A DNA stretch of 64,000 nucleotides from Pinus tabuliformis (GCA_031772625.1 CM062820.1:88892988-88956987); one strand, 5' to 3'. Numbered from the stretch's first letter, positions 48,717 to 60,659 are shown. Numbers and translations: made by a program. The notes: a model not told the origin generated them from the sequence alone.

Positions 48717-49294
48717 TCAATTAGCACCTCTGGCAAGCATCTCCTGGTATTCCAACAAAGAAACTTGTCGCTGGAAATTGATCTCTTTATAAAACCTCTC
48801 AATAAATTCCTCTGCTTCTCTATCTACTTGCCCTGCTCCCTCTGCAAGCGTCGATGTACTCAACTCCTCTCCTTGAGCCAACTGGTAGGTCTCCATACTG
48901 CTAATCCCCTCAGGAGACTCGATGGTATTCATCTGGCCCAACCAAGAAGCTGCAGCAAAAGCAGGGGATTCATCTGTCTGAGGCTGGATGCATGGAAGTA
49001 GTGCTAAGTAGTAATACGCCTCTTCTTTGGTGGATTTGCAGGGCTGTTGGAGCACGAAAACTCGTACTCATGAAGCCCAAACCCGCGAGGAGATGCGGTC
49101 ATGTGCTGTCGATGAAACAGTTGCAAGTTCTTGCCAAAAACCTTAAATCCTCTTTTTCTTAATACCTGCAAATCTTCCTGCAATATTGACATGCGCTTCA
49201 ATAGTCCTCTTCTCATCACAAAAATGGTGATCCTCAACTTATTCCACATTCGCCTCTTCTTTCTCAAAGCATTTGCTCCCTCTTCTAACCCCAT
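48717..49294 (-). pseudogene. DUF761 (cotton fibre expressed-type) protein, pseudogene, right IR2 copy
   Basis: Same gene as 42838-43414, read on the minus strand from the ATG at 49294 (MMGLEEGANALRKKRR in this copy) to the stop at 48717-48719. The N-terminal part runs to KKRRITT and stops at 49004. The C-terminal part is open in another frame (LLPCIQPQTDESPAFAAASW, MNTIESPEGISSMETYQLAQ, EAEEFIERFYKEINFQRQ, LLEYQEMLARGAN). The single frame break falls at the same point as in the left copy, so it probably predates the duplication, or an unrecognised feature such as recoding or a shared sequencing error is present. The second frameshift of the left copy is absent. Confidence 0.85.
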
Positions 49295-49408
49295 CATTCT
49301 TATGAGTTGCTTCACGTCTGTTACAGTCGAATGGATTAATGCCCAATCGCCCAAGTGTATCACTCAATTACCAATAAAGAATTAATGCTCAGAATAGGAA
49401 TTGAAAGG

Positions 49409-49659
49409 GGGAGTAGTCTACCTAGGCGGCTGCAATTCCAGCTATGATCCGAATTGTTAGGGGATGTCAGGATTTCCTGCTCCGATCATATTTTCTGTCA
49501 GGGAATGTCAGGATTGCCAGGGGAGGGTGGCAGAGAAGGAGGGTGGCGGAGCTAGGGGAGGGTGGCGGAGCTAGGAGGGATTGCCGACGGCCGGAGCCGG
49601 ACAATTTTCCGGGCGGTGACGGAAACCGGGCCATTCCTCTACCTAGGTAGACTACTCCC
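49409..49659. repeat. Short foldback with 18-bp perfect inverted ends
   Basis: GGGAGTAGTCTACCTAGG (49409-49426) and its exact complement CCTAGGTAGACTACTCCC (49642-49659) enclose about 215 bases that become GC-rich, with GGAGGGTGGC(G)GAG repeated three times (49520-49575). The left IR2 arm has only one of the two ends (near 42709-42726). It could be a small MITE or a stem-loop formed by partial duplication; no target duplication was identified. Confidence 0.55.
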
Positions 49660-49747
49660 AAGTTTTGTATATCTTCGAAAGAAGGTCGAGTTAATGTTTT
49701 TCCAGCACAAAGAGTTGGTGACTATTAAGCTAGATTGTTAATGCGCA

Positions 49748-49971
49748 GTAAAATTAATTCAAGTGACTAACCGCCAATAAATCGCCTTTATGTTTTTGTC
49801 TTTTCATGAAAAAGTTAAATTGTATGAAGTTTCCATATTTTTTTCTTTATATATTAATGTAAAATTAATTTAAGTGACTTACCGCCCATAACTTCCTTTA
49901 TGTTTTTGTCTTTTCATGAAAAAGTTAAATTGTATGAAGATTCCATATTTTTTTCTTTATATATTAATGTA
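49748..49971. repeat. Tandem duplication, about 111-bp unit x2
   Basis: The unit with AAAATTAATTCAAGTGACTA, TTTATGTTTTTGTCTTTTCA and TTTCTTTATATATTAATGTA is repeated with few differences. Confidence 0.9.
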
Positions 49972-50185
49972 ACAACATAAGTCTTTTGAGAGTGGGAGGG
50001 AAGTAGCTATGAGAAGTTGAGTGAATTCGAGGGGATCAAAGGTCTACAAACTAGAAGGAAGAATTACACTGAATTACAGTGAGTGGTTTCAGAGGCTGAT
50101 ACAATTTTTTACAAAACATAACCAATGAGTCTCAAGCTGAAGTCAGTTTTATCTCTGTAATTGTTTTTGCCTCCTATAAATATTA

Positions 50186-50590
50186 ATACGTTCTAGTTTT
50201 ACTGTGCATCTTTTGTTTTATAGTGTGTTGTTACTCTGAATTTAGTTTTATCTCTGTAATTGTTTTTTGCCTCCTATAAATATTAATACGTTCTAGTTTT
50301 ACTGTGCATCTTTTGTTTTATAGTGTGTTGTTACTCTGTTTTATTTAGTTATTATTGTGTTGTCACAACACATAAATTTATGGGTTTTCTTCTCTGCCTC
50401 AAACCCCTGTTTTATAGTGTGTTGTTACTCTGTTTTACTCAGTTATTATTGTTTTGTCACAACACATAAACTTATGGGTTTTCTTCTCTACCTCAAACCC
50501 CTGTTTTACAGTGTGTTGTTACTCTATTTTACTCAGTTATTACTGTGTTGTCACAACACATAAATTTATGGGTTTTCTTCTCTACCTCAA
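50186..50590. repeat. Tandem repeats in the likely 5' LTR end of a Copia element
   Basis: Two tandem families lie next to each other: a unit of about 93 bases (ATCTCTGTAATTGTTTTTTG ... GTGTTGTTACTCTG) twice, then one of about 97 bases (TTGTCACAACACATAAA ... CCCCTGTTTTA) about three times. They end just before the primer-binding site at 50600, so they probably make up the R-U5 part of an LTR whose start I could not fix (perhaps near 49980). Confidence 0.75.
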
Positions 50591-50599
50591 AACAAATAG

Positions 50600-50614
50600 T
50601 GGTATCAAAGTGGG
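50600..50614 (+). promoter_or_regulatory. Primer-binding site of second Copia element
   Basis: TGGTATCAAAGTGGG follows the presumed LTR and resembles the initiator tRNA-Met complement. Confidence 0.7.
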
Positions 50615-50668
50615 TTCAAGAAGTAAAATAGAGGGCTCAACAAATTCTTTTTTCTTTAGTAGTTAAAA

Positions 50669-51990
50669 ATGATAACAACACAAAGCACAGGCTTAACTAA
50701 CCTACAAATACATCACTTCAATGGAAAAAAATTATGATTATTAGGCCACTATAATGAAGGTCTTGTTTTATTCTCAAGATATTTGGGATTTGGTGGAGAA
50801 TGGGTTTCAAGAACCAGTGGATGCAACAACATACAATGCTTGGTCACAATCAGAAAGAGACTTGATGAGAAAAAATAGGAAGAAATCAAAAGCCCTCTTC
50901 TACATCTTTTAAGTTGTGCATGAGAGCATATTTCCAAGGATTGCAACAGCAAAAAAGTCCAAACAAGCTTGAGATATTCTCCAAAGAGTCTATCAAGGCA
51001 TGGAAAAAGTGAAGACAACCAAGCTAAAAATGATAAGAAGAGATTTTGAAACCATATACATGAAAGAGTCTGAGAATAGAGACTCAGTTTTCACACAGGT
51101 TATTGGATTGGTTACTCAAATTAGGTACCATGGTGAGACACTTGAAGATAGAAGGATAGTTGAGAAAATTTTAAGGAGTTTTCCATCAAGATTTGATGAT
51201 ATTGTTGTGGCTATAGAAGAGACAAATAATCTCTCACAATTTTCAGTGGATGAGATTCATGCATCATTGTTTTCTCATGAACATAGGCTAGATAAAACAT
51301 TAAATACTTCATTGGAGCACACCTTCAAGACACAAGTTTTCGTTGGTCAAGGTAGAGGCAGAGGAAGATCAAATGCAAGAGGAAGAGAAATAAGTTCACA
51401 CAGAGGTGGAAGAGGGTAGCTTTTCAAGCTCAAGTGGAAGAGCCAACAATCAAAATCGAAGCCAAGGTTCAAGCCAAATCAAGCACAAGGTTAGAGGTAT
51501 GATAAATCTCAAGTTCAATATTGTAAGAAGTATGGATATTATGCAAATGAATGTAGGAAGAAGAAACATGATCTTTGTAACAAGCCAAATCTAAATTTCA
51601 CAAAGGAAGATCAGAACCAAGGCAACATGTTTTTAATTTGCAATGTAGCAGAAGACAAACAAAAATATGTGTGGTTTTTAGATTCAGTGTGCACCAACCA
51701 CATGACAGGGAACATCAACATGTTTTCCAATCTAGATGAAAGTGTGAAATCTGAAGTGACATTTGGGACTAATAATAAAGTTTCTATGATGGGAAAAGTA
51801 AGAGTCAACATTCTAACAAAGAAATGTGATACAAAGTATATTTTAGATGTATATTTTGTCCTTGGTTTAAATCACAATTTGATAAGCATTGGACAACTCA
51901 TGCAAAAGGGCTACAATGGTTTTTTTCAAAAATGGTGAAAGCGAAATCTTGGATAAATTTCAAAGTAAGAAGTTGATTGAAAAAGTGCAA
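50669..51990 (+). pseudogene. Copia gag and protease fragment, truncated and frameshifted
   Basis: Related to the Copia element at 16681-21555. Gag starts at the ATG 50669 (NLQIHHFNGK); an extra A in an A-run near 50731 shifts the frame, and the expected Trp of DYW is a TAG. A long frame (51000-51419) reads MEKVKTTKLKMIRRDFETIY, VEKILRSFPSRFDDIV and SVDEIHASLF, then a Gly/Arg-rich linker. The zinc knuckle near 51520-51560 is degraded (first Cys lost). Protease: WFLDSVCTNHMTG, with D-S-G changed to D-S-V, then VLGLNHNLISIGQLMQKGY. The element is cut off at 51990 before integrase. Confidence 0.9.
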
Positions 51991-51993
51991 ATG

Positions 51994-52792
51994 TGTAAGA
52001 TCCCTAAATGATAAAAATATAATAAATATAGCACACTTAGTTTTTCGACAGAAATAAACTTTCAACCAAGATAAGAATTCAAATGGGATCTAAAAATGTA
52101 GCCCTTTATTTATAATGCTAGCTGAAGAAAATGATACATGCCCATATATTAAAATTGGAAACCCTACAAATGGCATGCACCACTTCTCAACAATGTCAAA
52201 TTAATACACTGAAGACCACTTGTGAATTCTAGATGGATCCACCACACAAATATCACCACGGGGTTTTTGTCGCGGGATCAAGCTAGAACTTGCCACGCCA
52301 AGTTCTCAACAAACACACAATAAGATAGAGAAACTCCAAATGATCCCAATGCCTAGCTCCTATCCCCTTTTATAAGCTTGATGGACTCTCTATAAACTTT
52401 ATTTTATTATTTTCCCTTGAAAAATGAACGAAAGTACCATGGGAAAATCCATGGTAAATACCATGGGTAGATTCCATCCATTTTGACCATATCTAGAAAA
52501 GTGAATATTACAAATCTACCCGCCCAAAGATTTCTTGTCCTCAAGCAATCCACTACAATCCACAACGGAAGAATCTGGACATTGATACCAAGATCCCATA
52601 CAACCCAGTGTGTTATTCCATGCCTCCATGCAAAATGATCCTGAATGGATCCTTCAATACCTGGATCCCAAACAATCCTCGAGCCAATCCTTCCTTCGAT
52701 AGATTCACCTAGATCCCAATGCCACCTAAGTCCTGGGATCTGTGGGTTATGATACCATCTCATCCCTCCATCACTGCTTGTGCTTAGGGGCA
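51994..52792 (-). other. LTR-like segment, probably reverse-oriented
   Basis: It begins TGTAAGATCCC and ends TTAGGGGCA (TG ... CA). On the minus strand it contains a TATA box (CTTATAAAAGGGG near 52366-52378). It abuts the truncated Copia on one side and another LTR on the other. I could not find a matching target duplication or a partner, so a solo LTR or LTR fragment is only a working guess. Confidence 0.35.
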
Positions 52793-53043
52793 TAAATTGT
52801 AATATTCCCTTGGTTAAGAGTATTTGTTAAAATTGGCAACTAGGGCCAAAACTCCATGTGGGTCATCTTAATTATGGCAGCTGATATTTTTCTTGTTTCC
52901 CTCTCATCGAGAGGTGTAGGATTGATCTAAAGATCATCCGATTCTGATAAGTATTCATGGCGTTATGAATTTATTTACATTATAAGACAATTCGTCGAGG
53001 TCGACCAACAACCAAATAAACCCCACATGTGCTCAACGTTTAG

Positions 53044-53051
53044 TATAAATA
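53044..53051 (+). promoter_or_regulatory. LTR promoter TATA box
   Basis: TATAAATA followed by GAGGTGGCC, about 246 bases into the LTR, fits a U3 promoter. Confidence 0.6.
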
Positions 53052-53164
53052 GAGGTGGCCTTCAAGTCATTTCAACACACTTGGGATCTCTTCCTCTGTC
53101 TCCTTGTCTTTGGGTTTTAGTAGGAGGAGAGATCCTGAGGAATAACATTGCCTTGATCTAGAGG

Positions 53165-53530
53165 GCAGAACGCTGAAACTGTCAGAAAAGCGGGAAAAGC
53201 CAGAAAATTTGAAACTATCAGAAAAGACGAAACTGCCAAAAAAGCCGAAAAAGCCGGAAGAGCCGGAATTGTCAGAAAAGTTGGAAAAGCCAGAACTGCC
53301 AGAAAAGCTGGAAAGCCAGAACTGCCGGAAAATTCGGAACTGTCGGAAAAGCCGGAAATGTCGGAAAATATGGAACTACCGTAAATGTCAGAAAAGCCGG
53401 AAAATCCGGAAATGCCAGAATTTTCAGAAAAGGTGGAACTGTCGAAAAAGCTGGAACTGCCGGAAAAGCCGGAACTGTCGGGAACAGCCGGAACTGCCAA
53501 AACTGTCGGGAATTGTCGAAACAGTCGAAG
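53165..53530. repeat. GCCGGAA(CTG/AAA) minisatellite inside the LTR
   Basis: Short units such as AAAGCCGGAACTGCCGGAA repeat with variation over about 365 bases, with periods of 15 or multiples. Open frames across it on both strands (53209-53571 plus; 53117-53620 minus) are repeat translations. Further short repeats (AACAAGCATGCTAGGGAC; GGTGCAGCATG) follow to 53900. Confidence 0.85.
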
Positions 53531-54032
53531 CATATGTCTCCGAAGGAGAGCAACATGCAAGGGACAACTAACTAACATTGGGACAGTTGTATGGTACTTA
53601 GCAGCAAATACACCAAGCATTCAATGTTACAGCCAACATGCAAGGGACAACTACCATGCAACAACAAGCATGCTAAGGACAACAAGCATGCTAGGGACAA
53701 AAAACAAGCAAGGGACAACAAGCAAGCAAGGTGCAGCCAACACATAGGTCAAGATGGCAACATGGTGCAGCAATGGCACATAATGCAGTACAGTGATGGG
53801 TACAGTCATGATTAATGAAGCGTGATGAGATGCAGCATAGTGATGATGGGTGCAGCATGGTGCAGCGCGGTGAGGTGCAGCATGATGACAAAATGGAGCA
53901 CAACAATAGGTGAAGGAGTCACCATGGAGAATTATTTGAAGCAGCATGTCTTCAACTGATCTCATGTATCATCTTCTTAGAGATGATCTATGCTCTTATC
54001 TAGACAAGTCAAAGTGTTGACTTCTGTTGTAA

Positions 54033-54033
<1 letters not shown>

Positions 54034-54075
<42 letters not shown>
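54034..54075. repeat. (CT)n microsatellite
   Basis: An uninterrupted CT run of about 40 bases, the only long CT microsatellite in the window; all others are TA. Confidence 0.95.
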
Positions 54076-54078
<3 letters not shown>

Positions 54079-54306
54079 GACCTGTTGAAGAACATATAAG
54101 AAGAATTGATCAAGGGTTTCCCCACATTGGGGTTTGTCCCTGGCTAGCACCACATCTTGTGTCCTCTTGTCTTCTGCAATTTATGTTTATGTTCTATCTG
54201 TAGTTTACTTTAATGCTAATGTGATTGCTAATCTAGAAAAGATATAGATCTAACTATGAAAATTGAAATAAATTTCTCTAAGCATAGAACATACCTAAAA
54301 TTAACA

Positions 54307-55015
54307 TGGCATCAAAGTTGAGGTGAAGATAATGCCCAAGCAAGAGTGAAAGAGCAATCACCGAAGACAGTTGGGAAAGGACAAAAGGATCAGTGGATTC
54401 CTCACCCCTCTTCAAATTCACTAAGGGTGAAGTCAAAGCGAGAATATTATTAGAATGGCACAGCGGAATATGGCCTACCTAAGGATCACTTCATTGGAAG
54501 ACCGGATCTTAGGGTGGAAGGAAAGGTGGATAACTAGTTCAACCATTATGTGAAGGAGTGTCCAAATGGTAGGGACACATCACTTGATGATGATAACAAT
54601 CATTCCAAGGACATATTCAATGATCAAAGGAATGACAGGTAATGCAGGTCATCAAGGAAATGGCCAACTCTTCAAAGAAAGAAAGGAACCCTAGGTATGA
54701 AGAATCAAATGTTGTTTCTGATAAGATAAAGAAGCGTTATCTTGTATTGTTCCTCTCCTTCAGATTCTTTGGGAATCTAGATTATTGATTGTAGTGCTTC
54801 AAGGCAATTCATCGGATAGATGGGTGCACTCCCTAATTTGGTAGAGATGGAAACAATCATGGGATTATACTTGGATCTGATGCCACCTATCCCGGAAAGG
54901 GTGTAGAAAATTTTAACCCTCAATTGAATGAGGGTAACTCAATTCATTTGCAGAATCTCTTTTATGTACCTGATTGCAAGAAGAACCTGGTGTCCATCTC
55001 GTAAATGGAAGTCAA
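54307..55015 (+). pseudogene. Copia gag zinc-knuckle and protease relic
   Basis: A partial zinc knuckle (HYVKECPNG, near 54545-54575) is followed by a protease relic: IIDCSASRQFIG near 54785 (family motif D-S-G-A-S-R-H-x-x-G), MGALPNLVEMET, TYPGKG, NSIHLQNLFYVPDCKKNLVS. The catalytic D-S-G is D-C-S and several frame changes are needed. The relic stops at AATGGAAGTCAA, where the CACTA terminus starts. Most of gag is missing or unrecognisable. Confidence 0.75.
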
Positions 55016-55038
55016 CACTACAACAAAACAGGCAATTT

Positions 55039-56470
55039 GCGCCAGATTTAGCACCAGATTCTAGTGCATTTTTTTCTCAATTGGGATGAGCAACCTGGCG
55101 CTAAATCTGGCTCTATTGTACAATTTTTAAAGCGTCCTTTTTTGCACCAAATTTTGCATCTTTTTTACGCCAAATTTTCCATCATTTTCTGCATCATATT
55201 TTGCACCAAGATTTTCATTTGGTTTTACAACAGGTTTTGCTTCTAGTTTTGTTCCTATTTTTGCATCATTTTTTGCTTCCTCTTTTGTGGAATTCTTTGC
55301 TTCTATTTTTGTGTCATAATTTGCATCGATTTTTACACCATCTTTGACATCTTATTTAGCGCCTTTTTTTACATCCAATTTGTGCCAATTTTTGCATCTG
55401 GTCTTATGCCATCTTTTGCTTCTAATTTTGTACTTATTTTTACATCTATTTTTGTGCCAATTTTTCTGCCTTTTTTTACACCATCTTTTCTATCCAATTT
55501 TGCACCATATGTTGAATCTGATTTAGTGCCAAATTTTTCATGCATTTTTGCACCATTTTTTGCATCCACTTTTTCATTTTATTTATCTCCCTTTTTTGCA
55601 TCCTATTTTGCACCATATTTTGCATTTAATTTTGCATAATTTGTTGCATCCAATTTAGAATCATTTTTAACACCATTTCTTGCATCCAATTTTTCATCCT
55701 TTTGAGCATCTAAATTTGCATCCTATGTTGAACCATATATTGCATCCACCTTTGCATCCCATTTTGTGTCTATTGTTACGTTCACTTTTGAGCCATTTTT
55801 TCGTCTACTTTTGCATTTGTTTTTGCACCAAGTTTTGAATGATTTGTTGCATCATTTTACATCCAATGTTGCATCTCAATTTGCATCCAAAATTGAGCCA
55901 TTTTTATGCCCATTTTTGCACCATTTTTTCTTCTTTTGTGTCCAATTTTGCACCATTTTTTATGTCCAAATTTGCATCCTTTTTGGTATCTAGTTTTTCA
56001 TCCTTTTTGGCTTCCAAATTTGCATCCTTTTTTCTGCCACATTTTGTGTCCACATTTGCATCTCATTTTGCACCTAGATTTTAGTTGGAATTTTCATCTA
56101 GTTATGCATCATCTTTGACATCCTTGGTTTCACCATTTTTTAGTCCCATTTTGCATCTTGTTTTGTGTCTTTTCTTACATCCTTTTTGCATCCTAATTTT
56201 ACACCATTCTTTGCATCCTCATTTTGGTGTCCATTTTTGCATCCTTGTTTGCACCCAATTCAGTATCCTTTCATATGCCCTATTTTGTTCCCTTCTTTGT
56301 GTCTAGTGTTGCACCCTTTTTTAATTTTACTTTAAAAACCTTTTTGTGTCATTGTTTGCATATTGTTTTGATGGCTAGTTTAACATCCAATTCTACTCCC
56401 AATTTTTCATCCATGGTTAAATCTACTTTTGGCTTCTTGTTTAGAGTTTTACTTTTATTTCCATTTATGA
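55039..56470. repeat. 12-bp tandem array A (TTTTGCATCNNN / TTTTGCACCNNN)
   Basis: Units such as TTTTGCACCAAA, TTTTGCATCATT and TTTTGCTTCTAG keep a 12-base period for about 1.4 kb with much substitution. The first units (GCGCCAGATTTA, GCACCAGATTCT) sit at the CACTA terminus. As 12 is divisible by three, stop-free frames appear (for example 55382-55639), but these are not genes. Confidence 0.9.
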
Positions 56471-56479
56471 CCACCTCTA

Positions 56480-59400
56480 TGGGTTCATTTTACTAAGTTC
56501 ATTTACATAGTGAAATATATTAAATTTTCTAAATATCATTTTGCTGTAGGATTTAATGCATGGTTAGATGAAAACAAAACCCTCTCAGTTTATCTCAGAA
56601 ACCTAGGACAAACCAGTTAAGAGAAAGGTTGTTCTAAGGCTTAGGATTCTTAGTAGATCAAGATGTAGAGGATAGATGAAGAAAAAGAGAATAAATTCTT
56701 GTGAGTCCTCGCATGCAGGTCTTCTTGGAGTTTTTCGTATAGCCAAGAAGCGCTCCTAGCTAGCTCCAAAGCTTGGTCCTACACATAAGAGAGAGAATAA
56801 AGCAACCTTCACAACATAATATCTTAATAATCAAAACTATAAAAAACATATAAATATTATTGAATAAATAAATATAAACCAAAAACCCATGCATACATTA
56901 GTTAAATAGAAGAAGTAAAGAATGAATAGAAACATATGGAAGGAAGAACAACTGATCTATATGAATAAAGGAGTTGGAGGAAAGTAACAACAATCATTTT
57001 TTCAATGGCCAAGCCCTAATATATAGGAAAGTGGAGGCTATGAAGATTTCCAAAAGCTCATTAGTTCAAATTCAAATTTTTTCAATGGCCAAGCCTCTAA
57101 TAATGTTTCCTCAGTGGAAAAGGAATTTCCAAAATTCCTCATTAGTTTTTTGGGAAAAATTTTTGGGTGAATAATTTTCCTTATGGCTCTTTCCACTTTT
57201 TTGCTTTTGTGCTTAGGAAAAAGCTTCCCCATGCTTTAAGATCTTTCCCACTTTTGTATGCTTTTATTTTTTAGGAAAAGCTGAGATGAGGATAAAGAAT
57301 TCAAATTCATATGTTTGCTTATGTTTCAAATTTTTTTTTAATTATATTATTTAGTTTTAGTATTTTTCTTTTTCTAGAAAAATATATTTAGTTTTTGGTA
57401 TATTTTTCTATAAGAAAAATTATATTTTGTTTTTATAAAAATGGATTTTAAACATTCCATTCATGCTAAATTTGTGATTTTATGATAGGAGTTTAAATTA
57501 TATATAGTAAAGTAACTTAATGTCATGTGTCGTGTTGCTGAGATGGGTGTTATACATCTCTTTCTTGCTAAGTTATAGAATGTGCTTTGGTTTTCTTAAT
57601 GCAATAAAACTAATTATGTTCTTCATGATATCTTGAAATGTTCATCTTGAACCAGGCTAATAAAACAATAAAGTTAAAATAGGTTTTCCTTTGTCCTTTA
57701 TAGATCTTTGTCCCCATTAATCTTGGTCTTAATAGATTAATTGTCTTGTGGTGGCCTTGAGTGGTCACTTCCATTAGTTGCATGCTTTGTAGTTTTCAGT
57801 TAGTGACATTTTTTAGGCTTGATAATATGTTATTTAATTTATCAAAATGTGTTATTGTCCATATTATTGTTAAATATTAATATTAAATATGCTGATTTTT
57901 AAGCATGTTTTAGCAAAACTTTCCCAAAATGTTTATAGATTGTATTTTATAATGCAAAGATTCTTTGCTTGATGAAATTGTTTTGGATATTTTTTTTTAA
58001 TGATTCATTGATTGATGAAATTGTTATGGATATTTTTTTTAGTATATTAAATTGTATGTGATAAAGTCAAAAATCACCTCTTTTTTAGATTTTCATTGAT
58101 CAATTTCCCTTAAGGCCATCAAGTTCACCATTTGGTCCCAGGTTAAGGAAATATAGGAGTCATGAAGTGGAATTGTCCAAGCACTTAAATCTTGAGACAT
58201 GTTTCTTTTTAGTCACTTTATACTTTCTTTCTATGTAAATTTTTGATGAAAATAGTCTTGGAACATGAGGGGCGTCAATAGTAAGTGAAAACAAACTCCT
58301 AAAAGAAAAATGGTATGCAAAGCACCCATAAATAATGTTGATATAAGAAGCAAAAATATTAAGTGAGGTTCAACCTCATATAATTAGAAAATGGGGGAGG
58401 AATTTCCAAGTAGTAGTGATTGATGCTTAGAGATACTTGGGTGGAATGGTTATTATTTGAAATGATTAAGACATCAAGGTTACCAATATGTTTACCTCTT
58501 TTCGCATTATGACAATACAATTTTAGTTAATTGACATTGAGGACTACTACCATGTATCCAATGTCTATGACTCCAATATCGCAAATGGAAAACCTCTATT
58601 TCTCAATTCTATTTCTAGCACAAGTAATTTATACTCCCCATCTCCATGGATTGTTGGGAGTGACTTCAATATTATAAGTGTCTCGAGGAAAAGAAAGAAT
58701 GAATTGAAATGTTTAACAAGATATTTTGTAAGCTATACCATTAAAGCCACAAAGTAGTCTCCATTAAAGTTGTCAATAAATGAGTCTCCAACCCACACAT
58801 GTGGATCAATGAGATGTAATACATGTGTGTGTGGTTACGAACTCAATACACCTCTATAATAACTCCACAAACTTATGTATTTCACTCTGTCACATAAATT
58901 GACAGTAGTGTGACATAAGTAAACCAAGAGTAGACATGAAAGCCTTAGGAAACAAACATTCCTTAGATCCTCAATTAGGTGCTTAAATGATGAAGTGAAA
59001 ATGCAAGGAGAAAAGAAGAATTCATGATTTAACCATCACATACATGTGATCAAGTGTGACTAAGAGTGTATATATTCATATATTTTCCAAAGAGGGAGTG
59101 AATACATGAGTTACCATTTATTGGCCCTTATTTTTCTTTCTTTTTCATTTTCTTATATATAGGACTTAGGGAATAAGGTTTTCATAAGTTTGGCACAACT
59201 CATAGATATAAGATTTACATGAATTTTCACTTCAACCTTAGAGTTTAGACTTAGATAAATCAATATAGTGTATGTTTAATGATTTTGGCTTTCACTTTTT
59301 TATTGTATTTCATCACAAATACAAAAGGGGAAATATTTTGCCACAAATCTATGAATGCTTAATCATAAAGTCGTCATGTGATGAAAACAAATTTATGATG

Positions 59401-59980
59401 TTATTCTCTACGAAAATGATGGGTATTCTTGAGAAAATCTTATGCTTGTGGATGTTTCCTCCCTGGTTGAGAGGGAGTGAGGGTAGACACCATGTTATCC
59501 ATGTGTCATGTACTATGGCTAGGATTAACAATCGTAAGCCTAGTAAAGGCACTAGTAGGGATAATGGTGGATTGGATAAACATCTGGGACCAATATTCTT
59601 TGAGAATTTGGACATTGACTAGGACTAATCGCCATAAGTCAAGTACATTAATCCAAGATAAGAATAGTCATGAGGATTGACATTTTCTGGTGTCAAATAT
59701 TATGATAGTGGATTAGGAAATGATCATGTGAGGACATACCTAGTAAACATCTTGGTGGGGTAAGTGCCTTGAAAGGCAGTGGTGTCCAAATTTATGCCTC
59801 CCAACATTGTGCTTTGATCTAATGGAGAGATAAACTTGTTATTCAAGGCCTTACTATTTTGAAAATTTTGGCTATGATGATGTAAATCATCATTGATGCT
59901 TATCAATCTAGATCCCTTCTTATATGAATATTTCAACTTGAGAGTACTTTTTTGTCTCATTATGAGTACCTCGCTAGTTT
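56480..59980. other. AT-rich region between 12-bp arrays, no gene recognised
   Basis: About 3.5 kb with no transposase or other domain visible. There is a 45-base duplication with GATGAAATTGTTNTGGATATT near 57970-58040, and two copies of TTTTTTCAATGGCCAAGCC near 56998 and 57077. An open frame at 59272-59622 is unrecognised. Confidence 0.5.
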
Positions 59981-59984
59981 AGAG

Positions 59985-60625
59985 GGAGGGTCATCATCTT
60001 CATTATTGCCATCATCACCACCATCAATGTGATCATTATTGTCATCATTTCATTATCATCATAATCACCATTCATGTCTTCTTCATGATCATCATCATCA
60101 TCATGATTTTGTATATTGTCGTCAATTGTTCATAATTATAGGTATCATAAGAAATATCACCAACCTTAGGACACATGATATATGAAAGAAAAATAACCAC
60201 TTTATTTTTTAGAAATGATTGATGATCATCAACATCACTACCATTATCATCGTCATTATAATTGTCATCATCCCCATCATCATAACTAATATAAGTTTTA
60301 TCATAATTTTTGTCATCTTCATCATGAACATCATAATCATCATTCATGCCATTATTCTTCTTGATTATGACCAAGATGAAAATAATGATAATGATGATCA
60401 GATGATGATGACTTGGAAGATGACGCCAAAGATAATTATTATGATTTTTACCATGATAACATTTAGAAATTGGGAGGAATGGCCAAGGTCATTAGCATCA
60501 TCATCATTGTCATTGTAACTCCCATCGCCTTTATCATCATTGTCATTATCATAACAACCACAATTCATGTCATCGTCATCATCTTCATTATCATCATCGT
60601 TATAATTATTGACATTGTCATCAGT
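59985..60625. repeat. Low-complexity ATC/ATT-rich tract, first copy
   Basis: Irregular trinucleotide-like runs of ATC, ATT and GTC, broken by a unique module (TTGTTCATAATT, then TCATAAGAAATAT) that recurs at about 60125, 60626, 62445 and 62772. Confidence 0.85.
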
Positions 60626-60659
60626 TGTTCATAATTTTCAATGTCATAAGAAATATAAT

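Larger units (their letters stand above)
46538..49545. repeat. Right arm of second inverted duplication (IR2)
   Basis: Reverse complement of 42580-45574. Beyond 49545 the right side continues into GC-rich sequence absent from the left side. Confidence 0.95.
52798..55015 (+). mobile_element. Third Copia remnant: 5' LTR, gag and protease, cut by CACTA insertion
   Basis: Presumed LTR 52798-54306 (TGTAATATTCCC ... AAAATTAACA, 1509 bp), followed at once by TGGCATCAAAGTTG, a primer-binding-site-like string. Gag and protease relics follow to 55015, where the CACTA terminus begins. The LTR is unusually rich in internal tandem repeats. It differs from the first Copia family: its protease reads GASRHFTG-like, not GCSNHMTG-like. 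Confidence 0.7.

Noticed and set aside
53117..53620. 167-codon minus-strand frame rich in Ser, Phe and Pro
   Set aside because: Translation of the GCCGGAA minisatellite inside an LTR; the opposite strand is equally open.
55039..56470. CRISPR-like or satellite array
   Set aside because: Unit is 12 bp, degenerate and without spacers, in a plant context; a subterminal or minisatellite array fits better.
56540..56560. Right CACTA terminus (ATTTTGCTGTAGGA)
   Set aside because: Lacks the final GTAGTG, and the sequence after it does not resume the interrupted Copia relic.
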